Shown here piece after piece: positions 1 through 5,805 of a DNA stretch of 5,805 nucleotides. The notes under the pieces are model-generated. The model had not been told where the DNA came from, did not search any database, and worked only from the letters and a program-made list of their open reading frames with translations. The DNA lies in contig PMLH01000389.1 in the NCBI GenBank assembly GCA_003159055.1, forward strand, positions 1-5,805, in the 5' to 3' direction. Source of the stretch: Myxococcales bacterium. Its GTDB lineage: Bacteria; Myxococcota; Polyangia; Fen-1088. Each line of letters begins with the position of its first letter. Positions within the stretch are counted from its first letter, which is position 1. Both the position numbers and the translations under genes were made by a program.

Positions 1-1109
1 TCCTTGAGGTCGCGCTGCCACTCCATCAGCTGGTGCAGCCAGGCGAACGCCTTGCGGTCCCCTGCGCCGATCGGCGTAGGGTCCTTGTACTGCCAGTGCG
101 CCGCGATGCCTTCTTCGGCCGTGCGGTGCATTTCGCGCGTGCGAATCTGCACCTCCATGCGCTCGGAGCCGGGGCCGATCACGGTCGTGTGCAAGGACTG
201 GTAAAGGTTCGGCTTGGGCAGCGCGATGTAGTCCTTGAATCGCCCAGGAATCGGGGTCCAGTTGGAATGGATAGTTCCGAGCGTGGCGTAGCAGTCGCGC
301 ACGCTGTCGGTGATGATGCGAAACGCGATCACGTCGTAGACCTGTTCCAGGTCGCGCCCCGTCCGTTTCATCTTCTGGTGGATCGACCAATAGCCCTTGG
401 CGCGCCCGCTGACCTGCCCGTTGATGTCGTTTTCGGCAAGGACCTCCGAAAGCTTCGTGCAGACTTCAGCGATGTAGGTCTGGCGGTGCGCTTCCGTGCT
501 CTCCATTTGGCCGTGCAGCGATTCCCACTCTTGCGGCTCAAGGAACCTGAAGGCCAGGTCTTCGAGCTCGACCTTCATCCACTGGATACCGAGCCGGTTC
601 GCGATCGGCGCATAGATTTCGCGGGTCTCGCGCGCGATGCGTTCCTGCTTGTCGCGCGACATGAATTGCAGGGTGCGCATGTTGTCCACGCGGTCGGCCA
701 GCTTGACCAGGATCACGCGAATGTCGCGCGCCATCGCCAGCAACATCTTGCGGAAGTTCTCTGCCTGCTGCTCTTCGCGGGTGGTCCACGGGATCTGTCC
801 CAACTTGGTGACGCCATCGACGATCTTCTGGATTTCCTCGCCGAACCGGGTGTGAATTTCCTCGCTGGTCGCGGTGGTGTCCTCGACGCAGTCGTGCAGG
901 ATGCCGGCGCAGATAGACGGTACGTCCAGGTTGAGGCCGGCGATGATCTTGGCCACGCCCACGGGATGGACCAAGTAGGGATCGCCCGAGCGGCGGAATT
1001 GCCCCTTGTGCCTCTCTTCGGCGTAGGCGTGGCAGCGCCGGATCAGGTCCAGGTCGGCAGTGGAATTGCGCGAAGCGACGGATGCGCAGATTTCGTCGAT
1101 GATCTCCAT
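1..1109 (-). CDS. rel: Bifunctional (p)ppGpp synthetase/hydrolase, RelA/SpoT (RSH) family; 3' end cut by window edge
   Basis: Makes the alarmone (p)ppGpp from ATP plus GDP/GTP and hydrolyses it again in the cytoplasm, controlling the stringent response. The visible 369 residues cover the catalytic half. The N-terminal HD hydrolase domain shows H48, H72-D73 with E76-D77 (LHDCVEDT) and D139/N143 (LADRVDNM), so hydrolase residues look intact. The synthetase domain shows GRAKGYWSIHQKM, D259 (YDVIAF), the R290-F-K-D motif, Y303 and H307 (PNLYQSLHT), and E319 (EVQIRT). RFKD is the motif of bifunctional enzymes rather than the EXDD of synthetase-only RelA. The window ends at MEWQRDLKD, just after the synthetase domain; the TGS and ACT regulatory half of a usual ~700-residue protein would lie outside. 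The ATG shares its A with the gmk stop (TGATG). No strong Shine-Dalgarno sequence is close, which suggests coupling to gmk translation. A GTG codon directly precedes the ATG and is a minor alternative start. Family assignment is very secure; active hydrolysis and synthesis are inferred from conserved residues. Confidence 0.97.
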   Translation of the reverse strand, partial: MEIIDEICASVASRNSTADLDLIRRCHAYAEERHKGQFRRSGDPYLVHPVGVAKIIAGLNLDVPSICAGILHDCVEDTTATSEEIHTRFGEEIQKIVDGVTKLGQIPWTTREEQQAENFRKMLLAMARDIRVILVKLADRVDNMRTLQFMSRDKQERIARETREIYAPIANRLGIQWMKVELEDLAFRFLEPQEWESLHGQMESTEAHRQTYIAEVCTKLSEVLAENDINGQVSGRAKGYWSIHQKMKRTGRDLEQVYDVIAFRIITDSVRDCYATLGTIHSNWTPIPGRFKDYIALPKPNLYQSLHTTVIGPGSERMEVQIRTREMHRTAEEGIAAHWQYKDPTPIGAGDRKAFAWLHQLMEWQRDLK

Positions 1110-1753
1110 CACCCGCCGAGCGGCCTGCGAGAAGCAGCCTCCGCGAGCAGGGCCTGCGCAACGGCTTCTCGCCGTGTCCGCGCGCAGCGAGCCGCCACGT
1201 AGATCGAACGCAGCTGGTCATAGGCTCGCGAGAGATCGTCGTTAACCACCAGGTAATCGTACTCGCCGTAGTGTTCGAGTTCCTTACACGCCATGGCGAG
1301 GCGCCGCTCGATGACGTCGGGCGCGTCGGTGGCGCGACGACGGAGGCGGCTTTCCAGCTCTCCCATCGACGGCGGCAAAATGAAGCAAAGCACGCTGTCG
1401 GCGGGCCACAGCTTCCGGATCTGGCGCCCGCCCTGGTAGTCGACATCGAACAGGCAGTCGGCACCGGTGGCGATGGACTGATCCACGGTGCTGATGCTGG
1501 TGCCGTAGCGGTTGCCGTGCACCACGGCCCATTCCGCAAACTCGCGCGCTGCGACCATCTGGTCGAAGCGCCCATCGCTGACGAAGGAGTAGTCTTTGCC
1601 TTCCACCTCGCCCGAGCGCGGGCTGCGCGTCGTATAGGAAACGGAAAATCGAATGTCGAATTCAGCGGCCAATCGTCGCGCCAGGGTGGTCTTGCCGGCG
1701 CCGGAAGGAGACGAGATAACCAGCAGCAAGCCGCGTTTAACTTCTTTGCTCAT
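1109..1753 (-). CDS. gmk: Guanylate kinase
   Basis: Phosphorylates GMP to GDP with ATP in the cytoplasm, an essential step to GTP and to the substrates of Rel. At 214 residues it has the usual length (about 200-215). The P-loop SSPSGAGKTT lies at residues 14-23. The GMP-binding region carries SYTTRSPRSGE (39-49) followed by EGKDYSFV (51-58), a signature of the family. DVDYQGGRQI matches the usual D-[IV]-[DE]-[WY]-QG segment, and the RRLAMACKELEHYGEYDYLVVND stretch (shown in pieces: RRLAMACKEL, EYDYLVVND) matches the conserved C-terminal part. The start at 1753 is two bases after the yicC stop; it puts the P-loop at the expected distance from the N-terminus, and upstream there is only a weak GAG-like ribosome site. 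The stop overlaps the rel start by one base. Nothing is missing or truncated. Confidence 0.98.
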   Translation of the reverse strand: MSKEVKRGLLLVISSPSGAGKTTLARRLAAEFDIRFSVSYTTRSPRSGEVEGKDYSFVSDGRFDQMVAAREFAEWAVVHGNRYGTSISTVDQSIATGADCLFDVDYQGGRQIRKLWPADSVLCFILPPSMGELESRLRRRATDAPDVIERRLAMACKELEHYGEYDYLVVNDDLSRAYDQLRSIYVAARCARTRREAVAQALLAEAASRRPLGG

Positions 1754-1755
1754 TG

Positions 1756-2655
1756 CTACTCGACATTTTGCGCCTGCTCGCGCAGCTTCTCCAGCTCGGC
1801 CTTGCCGTCGATCACCAGCGCTGCAACGGCGCTGTCCTGGACCTTGCTCCCGAGAGTGTTGAATTCTCGGCCGATTTCCTGCACCAGGAAGTCGATGCGC
1901 CGGCCTGGGGCGTCGCTGCCGTTTCCGTCAAGCAGGTCCGCGAGATGATCCAGGTGAGCACGCAGACGAGCAAGCTCCTCGCTGACGTCGAGGCGTTCCG
2001 CCAAGAACGCCACCTCTTGCGCTAGGCGCGCCGGATCAACCCCGGTGCCTGGTGCGAGCAGCGCCGCGAGCTTTTCGTCCAATCGACGCGCGGCCTTGCT
2101 GGGCAAGCCTTCGGCCAGTCCCCCGATTTTTCCGACCAGCGCACGCAGGTTCGACAGCCGCAAGGCAAGATCCCGAGCGATGGCGGCGCCCTCCCCCGCG
2201 CGCATCGTCGCAAGCCCGGCCAGCGCCGCATCGACGGCAGGGGCCAAGCCGGTCCAATCTGACGCGGGGATCTCGTTCACCGTCGCAAACTTGGTGGCTC
2301 CAAGGAACGAACCGAGCGTCGCAAGATCGACGGCTCCCGGCAAGCCAATGTCCTTGCGCAAGCCTTCCAGCGCCGCGTGCATCTGGCGCAAGCGAGGCAG
2401 ATCGAGCGAACGGGCTGCTTGCGAGTCGGAAACCTCGTCTCGCAGGCTTATCGTGACCGACCCGCGCACTAGGCTTTGGCGCACCTTGCGCAGGAGCTCG
2501 CCTTCGATTTCAGGCGCGATGACGAGCTCGATACAGCGGATCTTCAGGTCGAGCCCGCGATGGTTGAGGGACCGGATCTCGACCACGATCGTGCGCTGGC
2601 CGAGCGAGGCTCGCGCGCGCCCGAAACCGGTCATGCTGGTCAATTGTTTTTTCAT
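1756..2655 (-). CDS. yicC: YicC/YloC-family endoribonuclease
   Basis: Belongs to the YicC/YloC family; members in Escherichia coli and Bacillus subtilis have been reported as endoribonucleases involved in RNA turnover. The 299 residues match the family's usual ~290. The N-terminus has SMTGFGRA (7-14) followed by EIRSLNHRGLDLKIR, the YicC N-terminal signature. The C-terminal 49 residues (251-299) contain GRRIDFLVQEIGREFNTLGSK and KAELEKLREQAQNVE, the former DUF1732 region. The start at 2655 is chosen because MKKQLTSMTGFGRA is the family's usual beginning and GGCAGGGG lies five bases upstream. A longer start at 2703 adds 16 residues with no family resemblance, although it would make an ATGA overlap with the preceding gene. 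yicC next to gmk is a common bacterial arrangement. The substrate RNA in this organism cannot be read from the sequence. Confidence 0.94.
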   Translation of the reverse strand: MKKQLTSMTGFGRARASLGQRTIVVEIRSLNHRGLDLKIRCIELVIAPEIEGELLRKVRQSLVRGSVTISLRDEVSDSQAARSLDLPRLRQMHAALEGLRKDIGLPGAVDLATLGSFLGATKFATVNEIPASDWTGLAPAVDAALAGLATMRAGEGAAIARDLALRLSNLRALVGKIGGLAEGLPSKAARRLDEKLAALLAPGTGVDPARLAQEVAFLAERLDVSEELARLRAHLDHLADLLDGNGSDAPGRRIDFLVQEIGREFNTLGSKVQDSAVAALVIDGKAELEKLREQAQNVE

Positions 2656-2660
2656 GCGCG

Positions 2661-2668
2661 CCCCTGCC
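2661..2668 (-). promoter_or_regulatory. Shine-Dalgarno sequence that decides the yicC start
   Basis: On the minus strand GGCAGGGG lies five bases before the ATG at 2655. No comparable purine-rich site precedes the alternative ATG at 2703. This favours the shorter YicC protein. It is seen directly in the sequence, but usage is inferred. Confidence 0.6.
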
Positions 2669-2699
2669 ACTGCATTCTTAGCGTAACCGCGCCGGGCTG

Positions 2700-3830
2700 T
2701 CATCGGTTGTCGTGCTTGGCCGATTTTCCTGCTTCCTTCGCAGGCTGCGAGGGTGCGGTTCCGTCGGGAAACGGCAAGCCGGGCAGCCCCGCACCGTAGC
2801 GGGCATCGAGAACGAAGGGCTTCTTGCCCGAGCTTCGCACCTCGACCTGCGGAAGACCAGCGGGGCTGGCCTTGCTGACAAGCTCGAACGAACAGCCAGG
2901 TCGCCTGGCTTTGTTGTCTCCCGGCTGAACGCCAGCGGTGGTCAACACCAACGAGTCGAGGCTCGCGCCCCGCCTGAAACTGGGAATTCTGTCCAAACCG
3001 GCTTCCCCGAGCCTGAAGGCAGCCGATTCGCCCTCTTGCCCTGTCACAAGGATTTCGGGACTGGCGGCAAAGCCCAGCTCGACCTTCGCGACCTCCCCGG
3101 GAATCGGAACCCCGGGGCCGAGTGTCATGGTCGGAACTTCAAGAACCCGCAACGATAGGCCGCGCAAGACATCTGCGTGGCCACTCTCGTGAACCAACCT
3201 GCCACCGAGAAGGTATGCCACGCGCCTCTTGTCTGCGGAACGAACGAACCCGAGAACGTGCCCGTCCTCGGCGGTGACCTGGAAATAGCGCCCAGTCTCG
3301 GGATTCCACGAGAAAACCTCCTGGGAGAGGCTCAAGAGCAGCGCGCCTTCGCCCGCGACGTTGACCGGCGGCTTGGTTCTCGCGAGAAAGAAAATGCCCT
3401 TGCCCACCACCCCCCCCCACGTCCTCGCGCTCTCCGACATCGCGCTCGTGACCGTCGCGTAGTCCTTCTGGTCCTGTAATATGCCAAGGTCCAGAGCCTC
3501 GCGGACCTCGCGTTGCCAGGGAACATAGGCCGTGCGGATCAGCTTCGCCGCCTCGTCCGCGGCGTCGGCGTAGCGACCTTCCCGCGAAAAGCTGCAAGCC
3601 ACGTTGAGCTGGGCTCCAAGGAAGGCCGGGTCGGCGGCCAAAGCTGCGCGGTATTTTTTTCGAGCTTCCTCCCAGCGTTCCTGTCGATAGAGCTTCTTCC
3701 CCTCGGCGTTCTCGCGCATCGCCTGCTCGGCCGGAACCTTCGCTACCGCCGTCAGCCCGGATGTGCCTGGCACCGGCGCGCTCGCCGGACAGGCCCCGGC
3801 GGCGAGCAGCAGGACCAGGGCAAGGCTCAT
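2700..3830 (-). CDS. Exported TPR-repeat protein of unknown function (possible lipoprotein)
   Basis: I do not recognise this 376-residue protein as a named family. Residues 1-18 form a hydrophobic signal-like segment (MSLALVLLLAAGAC...). C14 after AAGA could be a poor lipobox, and signal peptidase I cleavage around residue 18 is the alternative. The segment lacks the usual positive residues at its start. Residues about 37-104 read as two tetratricopeptide repeats (LYRQERWEEARKKYRAAL, then GRYADAADEAAKLI), so protein binding is plausible. From about 150 on, the chain looks beta-rich and one stretch (FSWNPETGRYFQV) resembles a propeller blade, but no domain can be claimed. The last 20 residues are hydrophilic and probably disordered. 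The start overlaps the stop of the substrate-binding protein gene by four bases (ATGA), implying coupled translation. A run of nine G's covers codons 138-141. Function is unknown; an envelope role is inferred from the signal and neighbour. Confidence 0.8.
   Translation of the reverse strand: MSLALVLLLAAGACPASAPVPGTSGLTAVAKVPAEQAMRENAEGKKLYRQERWEEARKKYRAALAADPAFLGAQLNVACSFSREGRYADAADEAAKLIRTAYVPWQREVREALDLGILQDQKDYATVTSAMSESARTWGGVVGKGIFFLARTKPPVNVAGEGALLLSLSQEVFSWNPETGRYFQVTAEDGHVLGFVRSADKRRVAYLLGGRLVHESGHADVLRGLSLRVLEVPTMTLGPGVPIPGEVAKVELGFAASPEILVTGQEGESAAFRLGEAGLDRIPSFRRGASLDSLVLTTAGVQPGDNKARRPGCSFELVSKASPAGLPQVEVRSSGKKPFVLDARYGAGLPGLPFPDGTAPSQPAKEAGKSAKHDNR
3410..3418 (-). repeat. Nine-base G homopolymer inside the TPR gene
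   Basis: Nine consecutive C's on the plus strand, nine G's on the coding strand, at codons 138-141 (W-G-G-V). Such tracts are prone to slipped-strand length change. A one-base change in one direction would lead to a stop at 3332, and in the other direction to a stop at 3139. Either would remove roughly half or more of the protein while leaving the TPR part. The tract is observed; its variability is inference, and it is also a likely place for sequencing error. Confidence 0.9.
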
Positions 3831-5518
3831 GGGTCGACCCAGACCGACTGCAGATTCAGGCGGTCGCCCGTGGCCGCCAGCCCATGCACGCGCCTGGAAA
3901 CCAGGACGGGCACATCATGTCGATACAGGAACAAGGCCGGCCGATCCTCGGCAAGCTCTTCCGCCAGCTGTTGCTCAAGCGGCGCTCGCCCTGACGGCGA
4001 GACGGCCGCACGCAGCAAGTCGACCGTGGTCGAAAACCGCTCGGATCGGTAGCCGGTGTATTGGAAATCGCCCTGGCTGCCGAGCAACAGCCTCGGATCC
4101 TCGTCCTTTCGACCGTCCCACGTCATGGCCGCCATTTCGAAGTCATCGCGCTGGACTCTCGCGAACAGTGCCGCGCCGTCGACGGTTGCGGTGTCGAGCA
4201 GGATGCCGACCCGCCGAAGATCCAGTGCGAACGCCTTCACCTCCGCCGCAAGGGTACGCGCCCCGGCGGGTAGCAGAAACACCAGCCGAATCGCCGCCCC
4301 TCCGACCTCGCGCACGCCGTCGCCGTTGGTGTCCCGAAAACCGGACTGGTCCAAGACCTGCGCCGCAGCCGCGCGATCAAAACCATCCGGTGGCACGTTG
4401 CCGAAGGTCGGAGCACCGATGGTCCGCGCCAGCCCGTGGTGGAACTCGTCCACGAAGCGGGCGCGGTCCCAAAGCAGGCTCAAGGCGCGGCGAAAGGCCG
4501 CGTCGGCCAGCACCCCGTGCCGTGTGTTGAGGACCACGAATGAGTATCGATCGGGGTTCTGGATGTAGAGACTGAGCACGTCGCGCAGGGTCGCCTGGGA
4601 AACCTGATCGGGGTAGTGCGCCTCGGAAACCCGGGGCAGGATGTCGATCTCGTTGCGGCGCAACCGGGTCAAGGCGCGCGATAGGTCGCTGTCGATTTCA
4701 AACACGATTTCGTCGAGCCAGGGCGGGTCCGAGGATTCGAACAGTCGATTTCGGGCGAGCTTGATGCGCTTGCCACGCTCCCATGCCGCGACTCGGAAAG
4801 GGCCTGTCCCGACCGGCGAGCGCGCCAGCTGCGCCAGCTTCGCCCCACCCGTACGAAGCGCCTCGGCTGGCAGAATCGGGATTTCGCACAGAGCCCGAAG
4901 GGTCAGGTCGCTCGGCCGCAAGAGACGCAGGCGGAGCGTGTGATCCGGGAACATGTCCACGCCCTCCAGGTCGACGATCATCGCGTGCAAAGCCGCGGAC
5001 CGGTTCGGCGATCGCATCAAATATTCAAGTGATGCTTGAGCATCGAAAGTCGAGAAGAGCTTCTCGTCTTGCCAGCGCACGCCTTGCCGCAGACGCAGAA
5101 TCACACGAAGGCCGTCGGGCGACACCTCCCACGACTCGGCCAGGCCCGGCAGATAGCTGTCGCCTCTGCACTCGATCAGGGTCTGGTAGACCAACTTGTC
5201 CACGACACGGTCGATCACCTGGAGGGTATCCACCAGCGGGTTCAGGTGCGGCGGCTCACCCTCGAGATGGACCCTCAGGGTGCCGCCACGTTGTGCGTTC
5301 TTTCCAGGCCCTGGCGGCACTTCGGGCAAGCGCTGCACGGGTGGCAGGGCCGAGGATGCCGAGACCCTGGCAGTGGCTACCGCGCCGTCCGGAAGAGTCG
5401 CTTGAGCCCCCCGCTTGCCGCTCTTGTCGTGGCCGCGACGGCTGCACCCTGGCGCAACCACGAGGAAGGTTAAAAGAAGGAAGCAAGCCGCGAGGCCTTG
5501 TCCCCCGGATTTGCCCAT
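3827..5518 (-). CDS. Peptide/solute ABC transporter substrate-binding lipoprotein (SBP family 5, OppA/DppA-like)
   Basis: A 563-residue extracytoplasmic binding protein, most like oligopeptide/dipeptide binders. Residues 1-25 look like a lipoprotein signal: K3, a hydrophobic run ending VVAPGC, with C25 as the probable lipidated residue. Residues about 26-77 form a low-complexity linker rich in Ala, Pro and charged residues. The SBP domain begins at GGTLRVHLEGEPPHLNPL (78-95) and continues with PGLAESWEVSPDG (124-136), PVGTGPFRVAAWERG, YSFVVLNTRHGVLADAAFRRAL and a D396-T-N-G-D-G acidic loop common in this family. Length is typical. The reading frame stays open upstream past 5593; 5518 is chosen because it gives a compact signal peptide, but no Shine-Dalgarno sequence precedes any candidate start. 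No permease or ATPase gene is in view, so it may be an orphan binder that feeds a transporter encoded elsewhere or acts as a sensor. It is the first gene of the minus-strand operon. Ligand identity cannot be read. Confidence 0.93.
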   Translation of the reverse strand: MGKSGGQGLAACFLLLTFLVVAPGCSRRGHDKSGKRGAQATLPDGAVATARVSASSALPPVQRLPEVPPGPGKNAQRGGTLRVHLEGEPPHLNPLVDTLQVIDRVVDKLVYQTLIECRGDSYLPGLAESWEVSPDGLRVILRLRQGVRWQDEKLFSTFDAQASLEYLMRSPNRSAALHAMIVDLEGVDMFPDHTLRLRLLRPSDLTLRALCEIPILPAEALRTGGAKLAQLARSPVGTGPFRVAAWERGKRIKLARNRLFESSDPPWLDEIVFEIDSDLSRALTRLRRNEIDILPRVSEAHYPDQVSQATLRDVLSLYIQNPDRYSFVVLNTRHGVLADAAFRRALSLLWDRARFVDEFHHGLARTIGAPTFGNVPPDGFDRAAAAQVLDQSGFRDTNGDGVREVGGAAIRLVFLLPAGARTLAAEVKAFALDLRRVGILLDTATVDGAALFARVQRDDFEMAAMTWDGRKDEDPRLLLGSQGDFQYTGYRSERFSTTVDLLRAAVSPSGRAPLEQQLAEELAEDRPALFLYRHDVPVLVSRRVHGLAATGDRLNLQSVWVDP

Positions 5519-5591
5519 GATATTGAGGAACAAAAGATGCGAGCCGAACAGTCGTTGTCGGCCGCCGCCGTCCTTGGAAGAGGGGAAACAC
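5519..5591. promoter_or_regulatory. Divergent intergenic gap, likely carrying promoters for both directions
   Basis: These 73 bases separate the minus-strand operon from the plus-strand gene and are the only noncoding gap of note. The half next to the operon start is less GC-rich than the surrounding genes, as promoters often are. I see no convincing paired -35/-10 boxes in either direction and no clear operator palindrome. The assignment rests on the gene layout alone. One or both promoters may extend into the opposite gene's 5' end. Confidence 0.45.
5576..5585 (+). promoter_or_regulatory. Shine-Dalgarno sequence of the plus-strand gene
   Basis: GGAAGAGGGG ends six bases before the ATG at 5592. 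It is a strong purine-rich site at good spacing and fixes that start. Confidence 0.75.
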
Positions 5592-5805
5592 ATGATCCGA
5601 ATCTGTCTGTTCTCGGTGTTTGCGCTGGCTTCCCTGCTGCCGCTCAACGTATTCGCGCAGGGTCAGGAAGTTACCGCGATTAAGGTGAACCTGCCGCCCT
5701 CTCCTAGCTTTGCAGCCTCCAACCTGCCTACGCAGTATCCAGGCGGCGAGTTTTCCGTCATGGGGCTGCGCAAGATGAAAGACAAGTACATGGACAAGGA
5801 CGTGC
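5592..5805 (+). CDS. Small secreted protein of unknown function; 3' end cut by window edge
   Basis: Seventy-one codons are visible. The start is supported by a strong Shine-Dalgarno sequence and by a textbook signal peptide: MIRICLF, a hydrophobic core, then PLNVFA with probable cleavage after residue 22 (VFA before QG). No lipobox cysteine is seen. The mature part begins with a Pro/Ser-rich stretch (NLPPSPSFAASNLP) and then FSVMGLRKMKDKYMDKDV. This pattern resembles the start of an OB-fold-like strand in envelope proteins, where a 'K..Y..K.V.V.G' type sequence precedes a strand. That resemblance is weak and the remaining sequence is outside the window. It is transcribed divergently from the operon and is not part of it. 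Confidence 0.8.
   Translation, partial: MIRICLFSVFALASLLPLNVFAQGQEVTAIKVNLPPSPSFAASNLPTQYPGGEFSVMGLRKMKDKYMDKDV

Noticed and set aside
33..1202. Long open frame (389 codons) on the plus strand opposite rel
   Set aside because: It lies antisense to the strongly conserved rel gene; its composition (Arg, Ala, Val, Asp rich, no domain) is that expected from the complement of a GC-rich gene.
538..1575. Minus-strand open frame of 345 codons spanning the gmk-rel junction
   Set aside because: It is an off-frame reading of gmk and rel, both of which are confirmed by motifs in their own frames; the Arg/Pro-rich product has no recognisable domain.
2045..2686. Plus-strand open frame of 213 codons opposite yicC
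   Set aside because: Ser/Arg/Ala-rich shadow of yicC; no motif or plausible start signal.
4306..4333. Calcium-binding EF-hand or dockerin-like loop (DTNGDGVRE) in the binding protein
   Set aside because: The acidic D-x-N-x-D-G loop is common at this position in SBP family 5 proteins, and it stands alone, so it is not evidence of a dockerin or EF-hand domain.
3763..4530. Plus-strand open frame of 255 codons opposite the binding-protein gene
   Set aside because: Arg/Pro-rich antisense shadow without motifs or a ribosome site; the minus-strand gene there matches SBP family 5.
4783..5520. Plus-strand open frame of 245 codons opposite the 5' half of the binding-protein gene
   Set aside because: Antisense shadow with no domain, and it covers the conserved SBP N-terminal domain on the other strand.
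5519..5591. Possible -35 TTGAGG and other promoter-like hexamers in the divergent gap
   Set aside because: No partner -10 box at proper spacing resembles the consensus, so no specific promoter is called.

Overview
The window is a compact, GC-rich (by eye low-to-mid 60s %), almost fully coding piece of a Gram-negative bacterial chromosome. The two predicted lipoproteins or secreted proteins, the yicC-gmk-rel gene order and the style of the Rel protein suggest a deltaproteobacterial or myxobacterial-type organism. That placement is inference from protein style; no rRNA or other marker gene is present.

Layout: five genes on the minus strand read from right to left, and one partial gene on the plus strand starts at the right edge. 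In transcription order the minus-strand genes are: a lipoprotein-type peptide ABC transporter substrate-binding protein (5518 to 3827); a TPR-containing exported protein of unknown function (3830 to 2700); a YicC/YloC-family endoribonuclease (2655 to 1756); guanylate kinase (1753 to 1109); and a bifunctional (p)ppGpp synthetase/hydrolase (1109 to beyond position 1). The junctions are extremely tight: ATGA overlap, a 44-nt gap (or ATGA overlap with the longer YicC start), a 2-nt gap, and a TGATG overlap. One polycistronic transcript with translational coupling is therefore likely. Its promoter should lie in or near the 73-nt divergent intergenic gap at 5519-5591. The plus-strand gene at 5592 encodes the start of a small secreted protein with a good Shine-Dalgarno sequence.

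Functionally, the last two genes form a guanine-nucleotide module: Gmk makes GDP (the GTP precursor) and Rel turns GDP/GTP into (p)ppGpp and degrades it. YicC adds an RNA-decay function. The two upstream genes encode envelope proteins, one of them a peptide-binding protein with no permease or ATPase gene in view. No rpoZ gene sits between gmk and rel, where many proteobacteria carry it.

There are no RNA genes, mobile elements, CRISPR arrays or gene-free stretches over 300 bases. I do not see a clear undescribed system. The most notable points are the coupling of envelope nutrient-binding genes to the stringent-response genes, the missing rpoZ, and a nine-G tract inside the TPR gene that could switch or break its reading frame.
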